Assembly: GCF_000195915.1 (NCBI RefSeq)
Contig: NC_002578.1
Coordinates: 806,001 to 870,000, forward strand
Direction of reading: 5' to 3'
Length of the DNA stretch: 64,000 nucleotides
From: Thermoplasma acidophilum DSM 1728
GTDB taxonomy: Archaea; Thermoplasmatota; Thermoplasmata; Thermoplasmatales; Thermoplasmataceae
Under the pieces are notes generated by a model, which did not search any database, was not told the origin of the DNA, and was given only the letters and a program-made list of their open reading frames with translations. Shown here in pieces: positions 18,921-29,200 of the stretch (the first letter of the stretch is position 1; every line of letters starts with the position of its first letter). The position numbers were made by a program, and so were the translations under genes.

Positions 18921-19874
18921 TCAGCGACCGTACATCATGAGGACGGTCTCAAGGTTCCTTATTGCATTCGCGGGAGGATATGGCACTTCCGTATCCTTTT
19001 CTATGCTCTTTAAGAAGCCTCCTATCTCTGATTCGTATACGTCTTTCCATTCAACACTGACGATGTTTCCATTGAGAACCGGCTGATTCAGAACCGTTCT
19101 CACATTATCCGGCTTCATCAGGCTCGATTCCTTCATCTCGTAGACCGATCCTTCAGTACCGATAACCTCAAAAGCGGGCAGCTTTGGAGGTTCAACGTAG
19201 CTCCATGAATAGTAGAATATGCCATGCACATCATTTTCAAAGGTGAAGAGGGCGGCCGTGTTGTCCTCACCCTCTATGGATGTGCCGCCCTTATAGTTGT
19301 GTGCACTGATAGACTTCCACTGGCCTCCGAAGTCCAGGAATATTTCCAGAAAGTGCACACCGCCGTCTATCAGCGACCCGCCCATCATCTCGTTTTTTCT
19401 GCTCCTCCATCCCGGCGCATCGTACCTCTGCTGGTCCCTGACTATAACCGTGCGAACGTCTCCAATCTTTCCGCTCTGCACGATCTCCAAGGCCTTTCTG
19501 AATGACGGATCGAAATAGAACTGCTCCGCCACCATGAACTTTAGACGCTTCTTCTTAGCCTGGTTTATGATCTTCACCGCTTCATCGATCCTCCCCGTCA
19601 CTGGTTTCTCCACCAGAACATGCTTTCCCTTTTCGATCGCCTTCATCGCAACCTCGTAATGGAGGTTGTGGGGCAGAACTATATCCACGGCATCGTTATC
19701 GGCGTCCAGCGCCGCAGCCATGTCGGAGTAGGTTTCCCTAACACCGTAATCTCTCCTGTACATCTCCAGAACCTGTGGGTTCCTGTCATACACTGAAAAT
19801 TCTATACCGAGCCGTCTGTAGGTTTCAGCATGAACCTTTGCGAATCCGTTGCCGCCTATGAGAAGAACGCTCAT
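18921..19874 (-). CDS. Gfo/Idh/MocA-family oxidoreductase
   Basis: A 317-residue NAD(P)-dependent sugar or inositol dehydrogenase-like protein. The N-terminal Rossmann loop is LLIGGNGFAKVH (a glycine-rich variant), EKPV is at 89-92, and the active-site helix is SLIDGGVHFLEIF, with the D and H typical of the family. The start at 19874 (MSVLLIGG) is preferred over 19889, since five extra residues precede the first beta strand there. It converges on the ThDP enzyme with 16 bases between. Thermoplasma oxidises sugars by a nonphosphorylating Entner-Doudoroff route, so a sugar substrate is reasonable but not shown. Confidence 0.87.
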   Translation of the reverse strand: MSVLLIGGNGFAKVHAETYRRLGIEFSVYDRNPQVLEMYRRDYGVRETYSDMAAALDADNDAVDIVLPHNLHYEVAMKAIEKGKHVLVEKPVTGRIDEAVKIINQAKKKRLKFMVAEQFYFDPSFRKALEIVQSGKIGDVRTVIVRDQQRYDAPGWRSRKNEMMGGSLIDGGVHFLEIFLDFGGQWKSISAHNYKGGTSIEGEDNTAALFTFENDVHGIFYYSWSYVEPPKLPAFEVIGTEGSVYEMKESSLMKPDNVRTVLNQPVLNGNIVSVEWKDVYESEIGGFLKSIEKDTEVPYPPANAIRNLETVLMMYGR

Positions 19875-20045
19875 TGCACACAAAAGCATGAATCCGGATA
19901 TTATCTTTTCTGGATCTTCACAGGATAAGAATAAAATATGGCGTATCCATCATGGTGGGAACAGAGGCAAAGCACTGGGCCGATGGTCTCCCGATGTGGC
20001 ATTTGACGAAAAAGTTAAAAGGAAAGTAGTTCTATCGGTCTTAGT

Positions 20046-20118
20046 GCCGCTGTAGCTCAGTTGGTAGAGCACTCGGCTGTTAACCGAGCGGTCATCGGTT
20101 CGAGACCGATCAGCGGCG
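20046..20118 (+). tRNA. tRNA-Asn (GTT)
   Basis: A complete 73-nt cloverleaf. The acceptor GCCGCTG pairs perfectly with CAGCGGC, followed by discriminator G. The D arm has TAGCTCAG and the anticodon loop CTGTTAA gives GTT. The T loop is TTCGAGA. No intron and no encoded CCA. An AT-rich stretch at 20010-20032 is the likely promoter. A single base separates it from the next tRNA. Confidence 0.95.
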
Positions 20119-20119
20119 T

Positions 20120-20193
20120 GGGGATGTAGCTCAGCTAGGCAGAGCGCCTGGCTCATAACCAGGTGGTCGTCGGTTCAAACCCGGCCATCCCCA
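20120..20193 (+). tRNA. tRNA with CAT anticodon (elongator Met or Ile2)
   Basis: A 74-nt cloverleaf. The acceptor GGGGATG pairs with CATCCCC, discriminator A. The anticodon stem CCTGG/CCAGG surrounds loop CTCATAA, and the T loop is TTCAAAC. It lacks the three G-C pairs next to the loop that mark archaeal initiators, so it is an elongator tRNA-Met or the CAU-anticodon tRNA-Ile2. I cannot decide which from sequence alone. It is processed from a joint transcript with tRNA-Asn. Confidence 0.93.
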
Positions 20194-20495
20194 TCATCCA
20201 TTCTAGAATTGCGGATATGATCTTAGAATTATGACCTGAAGCATAATTGCCCGGAGTTCGAGGGATCTGCGTCTTAACCCCGGACAGGATTTCCATCTCC
20301 AGGAGGCACCGATTCTACGCAGGCTTTCACAGACGTCTTGTGAACAATCTTTTTTATTTATCGGTTAAGCGTTCCATTCTCTCCTCTGTTTTTCTCAGAA
20401 AATATGGATAAATAAGATTGTGGTCGATATATATAGTATATATATTATGGTGATAAAATACATATTAGACGCGGAGTTTTTTACCTCTGAAGACA
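20194..20495. other. Intergenic stretch with the promoter of the broken transporter
   Basis: About 300 bases without a gene. A T-rich run at 20348-20360 may end the tRNA transcript. TATA-like runs lie at 20426-20446 and 20452-20463, before the ATG at 20496. Confidence 0.5.
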
Positions 20496-21915
20496 ATGCC
20501 GAATATATTTGAAGACCTAGATAGGAAGAAATTTGGATGGTTCCACCTTCGATCCATCCTGACAACGGGAATGGGAGTTTTCACGGACGGCTACGATCTT
20601 TCGTCCATTGGCATCGTTCTGGCCATAGTGCTTTCGTCCTACGGAATCACAAAGATCACGCCAGGGTATACGCTTTACACAAGTCTGATCGCAGGATCTG
20701 CACTCATCGGCGCGGCAATCGGTGCACTCATCTTCGGTGAACTTGCGAAGAGGGGCAGAAAGAAATTCTACGGTGTTGACGTCCTCATCCTCGGGATATT
20801 TGCATTTCTGCAGATATTTGCCGTGAACGTTTACGCACTGATAATCATCAGGCTGATACTGGGGATCGGCGTCGGTGCCGATTACGTCATGTCGCCGATG
20901 ATAATGGGTGAACACGCAAACTCCAAAGACAGGGGAAAGACCATAGCATTCGGCTTTGGAATGATGTGGGGGTTTGGCGCTTTGCTGGCAGCCTTCGCAT
21001 ACATGATCTTCGGGCCGATACTCGGACTCCCTGACGCAGTTGTCTGGAGAATTGTGCTGGCATTCGGTGCGGTTCCGGCCCTTGCCGTGGTGTACTTGAG
21101 AAGAAAAATGCCCGAAACGCCGAGGTTTCTGGCGAGAATTGCAGGGGATAAGGCAAGCTTCGAGGAGGAAGTCAAGTACGTGGCGAACAGAGAGATCATG
21201 ATAGAGGGCAACATAAGGGACGACCACGGTTTCGGATACTATTTCAAAAGATACAGGCGCGAATTCATCGCCGCCATGCTCCTGTGGTTCCTGTACGATC
21301 AGATAGCTTACGCAGGAATACTGTTCGGGCCAATGCTCATAGCATCAAAGCTTGGGCTCGGCCCAGTTTCATGGACATACCTGATGGAGGTGTTCACACT
21401 GATCGGCGGCATAATAATGCTCTCATTGATAGACAGGAAGGGGCGGAAGGTGCTGCAGATCCTTGGATTCATAGGCATGGGCGCGTCTCTCCTGCTGTTT
21501 GATGCACTTAAATCTGCCGGAATCGTCGCTGCAACTACCGGTGGTGGGAATGCTCGCGTACGGCATCGGAATGGAGTTCTTCAATCAGCTCGGGCCCGGA
21601 TCGGTGACTGCGTCTGGCATGTACGGTGTGGAGCTTGCCCCAACAAAGATAAGATCGCAAATACAGTCCTACACCGTGGCATCCGGAAGGATCGGCGCAT
21701 CGATTGCGTCATTTGTCTTTCCGGCTGTATTCGCAGCACTCGGCGAATCAGTGGCATTTTACTATCTCTCGGCACTGGCAATAATTGCTGCGGTCATCAC
21801 GCTTGTGTTCATTCCTGAGACGAGGGGATCGCTTGAAAAATCGTCAAGGGAGATAGAGGAGATGAACCATATAAGGGTTGTTGAGGCGCGGCCCGCGGAA
21901 GAAAGTGTGATGTGA
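20496..21915 (+). pseudogene. Major facilitator transporter split by a single frameshift
   Basis: From the ATG at 20496 the frame encodes a transporter like the one at 10275 (FTDGYDLSSIGI, GELAKRGRKKFY loop, LGIGVGADYVMSP) up to about ALKSAGIVAA near 21530. It then runs into meaningless sequence ending at 21818. The correct continuation is in the next frame: LPVVGMLAYGIGMEFFNQLG onward through VELAPTKIRSQ and FIPETRGSLEKS to the stop at 21915. Joined, it would be about 473 residues, the same as the intact paralogue. The shift lies within about 21520-21545. It could be a sequencing error, a recent mutation, or rarely a programmed +1 shift; I favour mutation. Confidence 0.75.
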
Positions 21916-22377
21916 AAATCATCTGAATTTATTGAAAATAACCTACATTTTATGAATGAAGAAGCGCTTTATTCCCTTTCAATGACCTTCCTGTATAAAT
22001 TCATGCGAAATATATTTCAGGAAAGGCGAAGCCCTTAAAGGCTGTTGATATGCAGCATGAAGGATCCTGCAATGGAATTAACGAAACTTATACTGATCTG
22101 CGGATACACTTGAAATTAGCGCGTGGCTTATCAGTCAATTTCCGGGAATACAGATAACATGAGAATGAATACCGTTGCAAAATCCAGATGCATGGAATAA
22201 ATCGGGTTATCAGAATATCGAAAGATAGACGGCCCGAAGATCTGGGCAAAACGTGTTCATTCATGCTTCAGGAGAACGCAGGCGAAGATTGATGATCAGG
22301 ATTAACATAAGGCATGGGATCACCTGCGGCGCCTGACGATATTCACCGTATGAGAATGAGCCCTGGAACGGCGATGG
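21916..22377. other. Gene-free stretch before the methyltransferase
   Basis: About 460 bases with only very short frames, including a 28-residue one at about 21952. No repeat, tRNA-like end or IS terminus is evident to me. It may be remnant DNA of an insertion next to the tRNA pair. Confidence 0.4.
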
Positions 22378-23724
22378 ATGATGACAGGGAAAGGCAAAAT
22401 TGAACAGAGAATGCTGGGTATGCACTTCACGCCTGTAGAGGTCTTTCACAGGTATATAATGCCGCAGATCAGGGATCATTTAAACGATTACCTCTGGGTT
22501 GACATGTTCTGCGGAGAGGGAAACCTGATCCTGCCTATGCTTGATTACATAGACCGGGATCGAAGAGGAGAATTCTTCAGGGATCACATAATGTGTTTCG
22601 ACATAGATGAAAGCGCAGTGGAAAGATCGATAGAGAACGCCATGAAGTACGGCATTCCGCAGGAGATGGCCAGAAGGAATATACGAACCAGGGATACGCT
22701 CATGGACTATCCCGTACTGAGCGGCAGATACCCGGTATTTCACATAACGAATCCCCCCTACCTGTATCTGGGATACATCAGGAAGAGAAAAGATGCCAGG
22801 AGGCATCAGGAATACTTTGAGGGCCAGAACGACGGCTATCAGGATCTCTACCAGATCGCCATGATGAACGATCTCCGCCACGGCATCGGCAACATGATAT
22901 ACATAATACCGTCGAACTTCTTCTTCTCCGATGCTGGAACAAGGAAGATAAGGGAAGACTTCCTGAAGATTTACAGGATAGGGAGCTGCTACATCTTCGA
23001 GAGGAGAATTTTTCCGTCCACCGGAACAAACGTTATGATACTGAGTTTTCAGCGTTCACAATCGCCTGTGGAAAGTATCGAATTCGATGCGATCAGAATA
23101 AATAAACACGAAGAGAAAAAGAGATACGTCCTTCGCAGTGAAAACAATTTCAAGCCGGACAACGAATATCAGGATTATATACGGGCACACTTCAGGCCTG
23201 ATCACCCGGTGGTGAAATTCTACCTCACATACGACGAAATAGGGAAAAATCCTGGAAATAACAGGGTCGTGCTTGTCAACTCCAAGGAGTACCGGCACGG
23301 CGAATATGAAAGAGAAACCTTCAGCGTGAATGATGACCTCTATGCCAGAATAAAGTCAAATCCCCTTTACGTCAGGACAGTGGATAAGGGGACCCGGGAG
23401 GGCAGATCTGGCATATATTCGATCATCCGCGATTTTGGTGCGGACGGCATATTCGTAAAAGGACCGACGTACAGGACTAGCCCGATACAGATCTTCATCG
23501 ATCCCCCGTTGTCAGCGAACGAAGCGCTGAAACTCATGGAGATCTTCAACAGAACCCTGAACGATCTCAGAGAGAGAAGCGACAGTGACTTCATGACGAC
23601 GTACAAGTATTCGGATTCCGCTGCATATGTAAGGAAATACCTGGGCCTGAAGCAGGTAAGAGGCATAATGAGCACCATCTCCCTTGAGGATCTGAAGGAC
23701 GGTGCGTCTTCAACTGACCTTTGA
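22378..23724 (+). CDS. N6-adenine/N4-cytosine DNA methyltransferase (NPPY class)
   Basis: A 448-residue AdoMet-dependent DNA methyltransferase. HFTPVEVF at 16-23 is a motif X-type start, DMFCGEGN at 42-49 is AdoMet motif I, and NPPY at 125-128 is catalytic motif IV. FHITNPPYLYLG and YIIPSNFFFSDAG follow the type II gamma-class order, with target recognition expected in the C-terminal half. GFVKGP-type blocks near 360 (GIFVKGPTYR) are seen in related enzymes. It could be the modification half of a restriction system or an orphan. The species is known for ThaI (CGCG), but I cannot link this gene to it. Neighbours are a broken transporter and an unknown protein. Confidence 0.83.
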   Translation: MMTGKGKIEQRMLGMHFTPVEVFHRYIMPQIRDHLNDYLWVDMFCGEGNLILPMLDYIDRDRRGEFFRDHIMCFDIDESAVERSIENAMKYGIPQEMARRNIRTRDTLMDYPVLSGRYPVFHITNPPYLYLGYIRKRKDARRHQEYFEGQNDGYQDLYQIAMMNDLRHGIGNMIYIIPSNFFFSDAGTRKIREDFLKIYRIGSCYIFERRIFPSTGTNVMILSFQRSQSPVESIEFDAIRINKHEEKKRYVLRSENNFKPDNEYQDYIRAHFRPDHPVVKFYLTYDEIGKNPGNNRVVLVNSKEYRHGEYERETFSVNDDLYARIKSNPLYVRTVDKGTREGRSGIYSIIRDFGADGIFVKGPTYRTSPIQIFIDPPLSANEALKLMEIFNRTLNDLRERSDSDFMTTYKYSDSAAYVRKYLGLKQVRGIMSTISLEDLKDGASSTDL

Positions 23725-23847
23725 ATATCGTAGCCAGCGGAATGAGGCAATTGAAATTCTCCAAACGCATCGGAAAATTATAAGCCCAGATAACACTCCA
23801 TGCGCCGACGATAATGAATTTAATATAGTAGAAATCAATAAATTCTC

Positions 23848-24789
23848 ATGCAGCTCATAGACGTTGACCACGCTCTGGATATGGATCTCATACTGAAGTT
23901 GAAGGAGGATACCCCGTTTATCATATCATCTTCAGATCTTGACTTCAGAATACCTGTGATGATCAATAACATGGATGGAAAACTTATGATGAGTGCGTTC
24001 TTTCCAAAATTCAGGGCTGGAAAAAGGATCAATATGAACCTGGCTGCATTCAATCCGTTGGAGAAGGAGGATTTTTTCGTCATAGATGAGAGAATAAACA
24101 ATGTCCACGGCTATGAAATTATAGAAAAACTGCTCAAAGCGCCATCATGCGTTATGAGCAATATCGACATCTTCAGGGGAGAGTTAAGCGTGTACATAAG
24201 GTTTCACAGTTCAAAGATGGAGGATGTGTCGGATCTCCTCTCCAGGTATGTTGTTCACGGTGATCATGCAAGGGTTGAATACCTTGGCCCGACTAAGGGC
24301 ATACAGGAAATGTTCGAACGCCTGAACACAGATTATGGGCTCTCCATTGTATCGTATGTGCTGCCGCTTGAAGACGAGGAGAAGGAGGCCGCAAAGGAAC
24401 TTGCCGCTACTCCGTTCATAGGTGAACTCAAGAACGATTCCATACAGAAGGATCGCCTTGAGACGCTCATATACTTCCAGAAGTCCAGACTGAACAGGCA
24501 TTACAGCCAGATGCTTATTCCTGTGTCTGAAGACAACGGCATATTCGAAGCATTGATAGAGAGCAAGAACGTCTCAGAGATAAGAAGGGTCTCAAACGAA
24601 CTGCACATACCCAGGTTCAGGTACTTTTTCAAATTGATAAAGGATATGATCGAGATAGATACCTTCCTGCCGTCATCGGCGATGTACGATTACTATACGG
24701 AGATCTTCAAGCTGATTCAGCGGGCCGACGGGCACTTTTATGTGAAATACATATCCAACTACACTCAGGACGTGTGGAAATACCTCTGA
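23848..24789 (+). CDS. Protein of unknown function downstream of the methyltransferase
   Basis: A 313-residue soluble protein with no signal or membrane segment and no family I recognise. It looks two-part. Residues 1 to about 185 are a mixed alpha/beta domain (VEYLGPTKGIQEMFERLN and SIVSYVLPLEDEEKE), and the rest is helical (ETLIYFQKSRLNRHYSQM). I looked for a restriction-endonuclease PD-(D/E)xK, HNH or GIY-YIG core and saw no convincing match. A TATA-like run at 23818-23828 gives it its own leaderless promoter, so it need not be co-transcribed with the methyltransferase 123 bases upstream. A cognate restriction enzyme, a regulator or an unrelated gene are all open. Confidence 0.75.
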   Translation: MQLIDVDHALDMDLILKLKEDTPFIISSSDLDFRIPVMINNMDGKLMMSAFFPKFRAGKRINMNLAAFNPLEKEDFFVIDERINNVHGYEIIEKLLKAPSCVMSNIDIFRGELSVYIRFHSSKMEDVSDLLSRYVVHGDHARVEYLGPTKGIQEMFERLNTDYGLSIVSYVLPLEDEEKEAAKELAATPFIGELKNDSIQKDRLETLIYFQKSRLNRHYSQMLIPVSEDNGIFEALIESKNVSEIRRVSNELHIPRFRYFFKLIKDMIEIDTFLPSSAMYDYYTEIFKLIQRADGHFYVKYISNYTQDVWKYL

Positions 24790-24878
24790 ATGCAATTCCT
24801 TTCATGCAAAACTGCATTCACAATTATCCATCAGCACGATGCGAATATTTATATTTATTTATATGAATATGCCTGAAT

Positions 24879-25493
24879 ATGGAAAGAGTTTCAGATAATC
24901 ATATGCCGCCGAGGTCGTTGGCCCTCGGAGGGGTCATTGGCCCCGTGATAACCATACTGTTCATTCTCATCGATGTAGCCGTGAGTCCATGGTTCTCATG
25001 GTCAAGAAACGCCCTGAGCGACCTGGGCGTTCATCCCTACGGCTACTTATTCAATTCCGGCCTGATAATTGAAGGCGTCCTCAACATAGCCTTCGTCATA
25101 TCGCTGAAAAGGATACGGACCGCGGGATATGTCCAGGCACTGATGATCGTCTCCGGCCTTGCGCTGGCACTGGTCGGCGTTTTCAACGAGCACTTTGGCT
25201 ACCTGCACCTGATCTTCGCGCTGATCTACTTCGTCCTCTTTCCCATATCGATAATAATAGCCAGCGTTCGCGCATCGCTTCCCGCATGGATCAGGGTCTA
25301 CGGCATCGCCGGATCTGCCGCTGCTTTAGCCGTGATCGTGATAGGCATAGGCTTCGTCTTTCACTTCGTCACAATAAAAAATGTCGGCCTTGCCGTGCCT
25401 GAATTCATAGAGGCGGTTCTTCTGGCCGCATGGTCCATATCGGCAGGCTCAATCGTATACCTGAAACGTGGAAGCTATGGCAGTGAGCGGTAA
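24879..25493 (+). CDS. DUF998-family membrane protein
   Basis: A 204-residue integral membrane protein with about six hydrophobic helices. The diagnostic WSRNALSDLGVHPYGYLFNSGLI block after the first helix matches the DUF998 family (RxALSxLG). Function is unknown in the family. The basic tail YLKRGSYGSER is probably cytosolic. An AT-rich TATA region at 24845-24860 sits about 25 nt before the ATG, so the mRNA is probably leaderless. It converges on scpA. Confidence 0.85.
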   Translation: MERVSDNHMPPRSLALGGVIGPVITILFILIDVAVSPWFSWSRNALSDLGVHPYGYLFNSGLIIEGVLNIAFVISLKRIRTAGYVQALMIVSGLALALVGVFNEHFGYLHLIFALIYFVLFPISIIIASVRASLPAWIRVYGIAGSAAALAVIVIGIGFVFHFVTIKNVGLAVPEFIEAVLLAAWSISAGSIVYLKRGSYGSER

Positions 25494-25527
25494 ATTACAG
25501 TGCATGACCAGAATGCCCAAACTATTT

Positions 25528-26262
25528 CTAATGGATCTTGCGTATTATGATGTCGCTGTCAGGGGTCTCCTGCATCATCTCTATCCGCCCGTCATGGTAC
25601 AGGAAGAGCGAATAAAGGAAGAATGATGCCTGGTCCCTGCGGCTCTTTCCCCATACATCCGACATGCGCATGGTATCGGACGGGTATCCTTCAATGATGC
25701 CAATGACCCTCTCAAGCTGTTCCTCCGGGCTCTCGCTGTTCAGCCGCTCTATGGAAAACGAAACCGGAAGCGCCCTCTGCCTGACGGGCTGTCTTCTGGC
25801 GATGTTGTGCCTAACCTGGTCTATGACCTCTATGAGCGAAACGGGCCTCCTGAAAGGTACCGTTATGACCGGCGTAACGTCAACAGGCTGAACCTCTTCC
25901 GGCATCTCATCGCCGTATTCTTCTGGAATTTCGTTCTCTTCCGGGGCCTCATCCTTAGCTGTCCAGTCCGATTTCCTGCGCAACACAGACCAGGCCTCGG
26001 CAAGCGCCCTGCCCGCAAACTGGAAATCGATGCTGCCGCCCTCAGTGAACCTGATCATTATCTGCGAGAATTTGGTCAGATCCACGTTCCACGGGTCGAT
26101 TAGGCCGTCGGCGCACATCTCCAGTATCTTTATGATTGCTGCCTTGGACGGATCGACGACCTTCTTCGATTTTATAGACCGCTCCAGATCCCGGTAATAC
26201 TCCGCCTGGTCTTCATCTGAGGCCTGCACTATGAGGTCCTCTATTATCTCCTCCACGTTCAT
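25528..26262 (-). CDS. scpA: Segregation and condensation protein ScpA (kleisin)
   Basis: A 244-residue kleisin that bridges SMC heads for chromosome compaction and segregation. The N-terminal LIDPWNVDLTKFSQIMIRF is the SMC-neck binding region seen in archaeal ScpA. An acidic linker follows at about 97-130 (EAPEENEIPEEYGDEMPEE). The C-terminal winged helix, ending SFFLYSLFLYHDGRIEMMQE, binds the head. Its ATG overlaps the smc stop by 4 nt (ATGA), so expression is coupled to smc. No ScpB gene is in the window. Confidence 0.9.
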   Translation of the reverse strand: MNVEEIIEDLIVQASDEDQAEYYRDLERSIKSKKVVDPSKAAIIKILEMCADGLIDPWNVDLTKFSQIMIRFTEGGSIDFQFAGRALAEAWSVLRRKSDWTAKDEAPEENEIPEEYGDEMPEEVQPVDVTPVITVPFRRPVSLIEVIDQVRHNIARRQPVRQRALPVSFSIERLNSESPEEQLERVIGIIEGYPSDTMRMSDVWGKSRRDQASFFLYSLFLYHDGRIEMMQETPDSDIIIRKIH

Positions 26263-29200
26263 GGTGCAGCCTCCGGAGAACCGTCGAAGTGGCCGTTGAA
26301 CACGAACGACTCGCCGTTGACGCTGGTCACGCCTATGGCGTTGGACGCATAGCTGAAAACCAGTGATTTCAGCGATATCACTATCGTCTGTGCCTCACCC
26401 GCGTTCTGGCTTATCATCTTGATCATGTTCTCGGCATTGTAGGCATCCAGGTACATATCCACCTCGTCCAGGAAGTATATCGAGCTGGGCATAAGTATCT
26501 GCACCGCTGTTATGAATGAAAGTGCGGCAACGCTCTTCTCGCCTCCGCTCAGTGCCTGTATCTTCACCGTTGCCTTGTCCTTTGGAGTTACGCTCACCTC
26601 CACCGATGATGTCAGCGGGTCGGAACCGATCATGATCAGCTTTGCGGTGCCCCCGTTTATTATGCCGTACACATAGTTCATCTTCTCGCTTATGTCGGTG
26701 AACGTCTTCACGAACACCTCGCGCTTCTTCTCGTTGAGCATGGCTGTGGTCTCCTCCAGGGCCTTCTTCTCCTCCATGAGCTTCTCATGTTTCTTCTCGT
26801 AATCATCGAGATCCTTCAGCGCATCCTCATACTGCTGCGGTGCAGCATTGTTTATCTCGCCGAGATCCATTATGGCCCTTTCGATCTCCTGCCTCATGGC
26901 CTGCAGATCTCCGATCACGGCTTCGCAGCCGCTGTACGATGACAGTTCCCTCTCGATCGATGACAGGTTCCCTTCCAGTATGCCCGCCTTGACCTTCAGA
27001 TCGTTCATGAGATCGTTCTTCAGATCGATGGATGCCTTGGCATCGTTTATGCCGTTCTCCATCTCCCTGATCTGCTTATCGGCCTCCCTGACCTGTGCCG
27101 AAAGATTGCCGTAGCGGCCCTCAAGATCGTTCAGTGCGTACTGATACTTCTTCGCCTTCTCCTCGAGTTCCCTCTTCTTTCCATTGAGGTCATCGATCTC
27201 AGCTGCGATTGAATTCTCCTGGAGCTTCGTATCGATCATCTGATCCTCCAGATGCTTTCTTTCGCTGGAGAGTATGTCCCTCCTGCTGGTGATCTGATTC
27301 AGTTCGCTGGCAACGGCATCGATCTCGGAACGCACCTCGTTGATCTCGTTTGAGAGGTCTCCGATGTTCTTGAAGAACTCCGGGTCGATCCTGTCGTACA
27401 GATCGTTCAGAGCCTCCTGATACTTGTGCAGATCCAGCGTCTTCTGTTCGATCACCTTTTCATTTTCGTCTATCATCCTTTTTTTGTCTGCTATCGCCCT
27501 GTCTGTGCTTGAGATATCGTCCATGACCTGCTTGAGTTCTTCCCTTGACCTCTCCGCCTCCTTCTTCAGCATCTCCTGCTCCTTCATGATCTCTCCGGTT
27601 CTCCTGGAAGCCTCGCTCATCTCGCTGAATGCCTGGTCCATCTCCCTCTTTATCCTGGATCGATCATCCATCAGCGAGGAGAGCTGGATCTTCATGCCCT
27701 CGAGATCATGCTGCATTCTCAGGGCTGATGCGTAGTCCGAGGCGTAATTCCTGTAACCGCCGGTTATGGATCCGCCGGGATCGAATATATCGCCGTCAAG
27801 CGTCACAAGGCGGAATATTCCCATCAGCCTCCTGCCGGCATCGATGTCCTGGACCAGTATCGTGTCACGTATTGCATAATACACGGCCGATCTGTACTGA
27901 TCCTCGAAGTCGACGAAGTCCATGAGGATGCCGAGGTATCCCGGGTCCTTTGAGATCTTGCCCACATCCCTCTGTGCCGGTGGATCCCGCATCTTGTTCA
28001 GCGGAAGAAACGTCATAGGCGATATCTTCCGGTCCTTCAGGATCTGTATGCATTCCTTAGCGACAGCATCGTCCTTCACGACCACTGCATTAAGCCTGCC
28101 TCCGCCAGCGCTTTCCACGGCCTTAACGTACTTTTCGCCGTACGATATCAGATCGCGGACGAGGCCGATCACGCCTTCGACGCTCTCCTCAAGCATCTTT
28201 ACGTTCCTGACGTACTCCGGCACCCTGCTTGATGCGATCTTGGCCGATGCCTCTTTTTCGCTGATCTCGCTCTTCAGATCGGATATGCGGTCGTTTATCT
28301 GATCGTACTTGGCCTTGAGATCGTAGTACTTCCTGCTGTACTTGCCCATATCCTCAGACGTTTCCTTTGCCTTCCACTCTGATGTCCTGATCTTCAGATC
28401 AAGGTCCTCCTTCCTCTCCTCCAGTGCGGCCTTCTTCTGCAGCAAAACAGCAAGATCGGCGTTCATCTGCGATCCTGCCGCTTTCAGTTCCTCTATCTCC
28501 CTGCCCAGCCCGTCGATCTTCTCCTGGTATTCCTTCGATTTTCTCCTGGTCTCCGCCGCATCCACGGCCTCGGCCTGAGCCCTGCTGAAAAGGTCATCGT
28601 ATCTCTTCTTGAGATCGGCGTAGCGATCCTCCAGTGCCCTCTTCCTCTTCGCCTTTTCCTCTATCTGCCTGTCCAGATCCTCGATCTCGCGGTCCGTGCT
28701 GTCCCTTTCGCTTTCATACTTCGCTATGGTCTCCTCCAGCTTCTCCATATTCCTGTTCTTTTCATCGATGATACCGCGTATCTTCGCTATATCCACCTCG
28801 ACGGAATGAAGGTCCGTCTTCACCCTGTTCATCTCGCCGCTTGTCAGGTCGTCTATCCTTTTCGCAACATCTTCCCTCCTGATCCTGATAGCCTCGGAAC
28901 GCTTTTCAAGATCCGATCTGCGTTCTTCAAGCTGTGCTATTTCTTTCGTGAGATCGGAGATCTGCCCCTCTATGGTGCGCTTCTGCCTTTCCATAGCGTT
29001 TTTCCTGTTCAGTATCTCCGTGTATTCCACGTCCCGCTTTCTCTTCAGCAGCGCATCGTACCTCTCCTTCTTCTCCTTTTCCGTTCGCAGCCTTTCCAGG
29101 TTCTGCCTCTTCTCGTCTATTATCGTCTGGTTTATCTCCATGTTCCTGCTGACGGCTTCGATGTCAGCTTTGACCCTTTCAATCTCGCTGTCGAACTGAT

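Noticed and set aside
22378-24789. Link of the methyltransferase to ThaI (CGCG)
   Set aside because: CGCG is common in the window, which gives no evidence for or against, and NPPY enzymes usually methylate adenine. A database check is needed.
20046-25493. Integration site duplicated from the tRNA 3' end
   Set aside because: I looked for a repeat of the tRNA-CAT 3' end downstream and saw none up to 25.5 kb.
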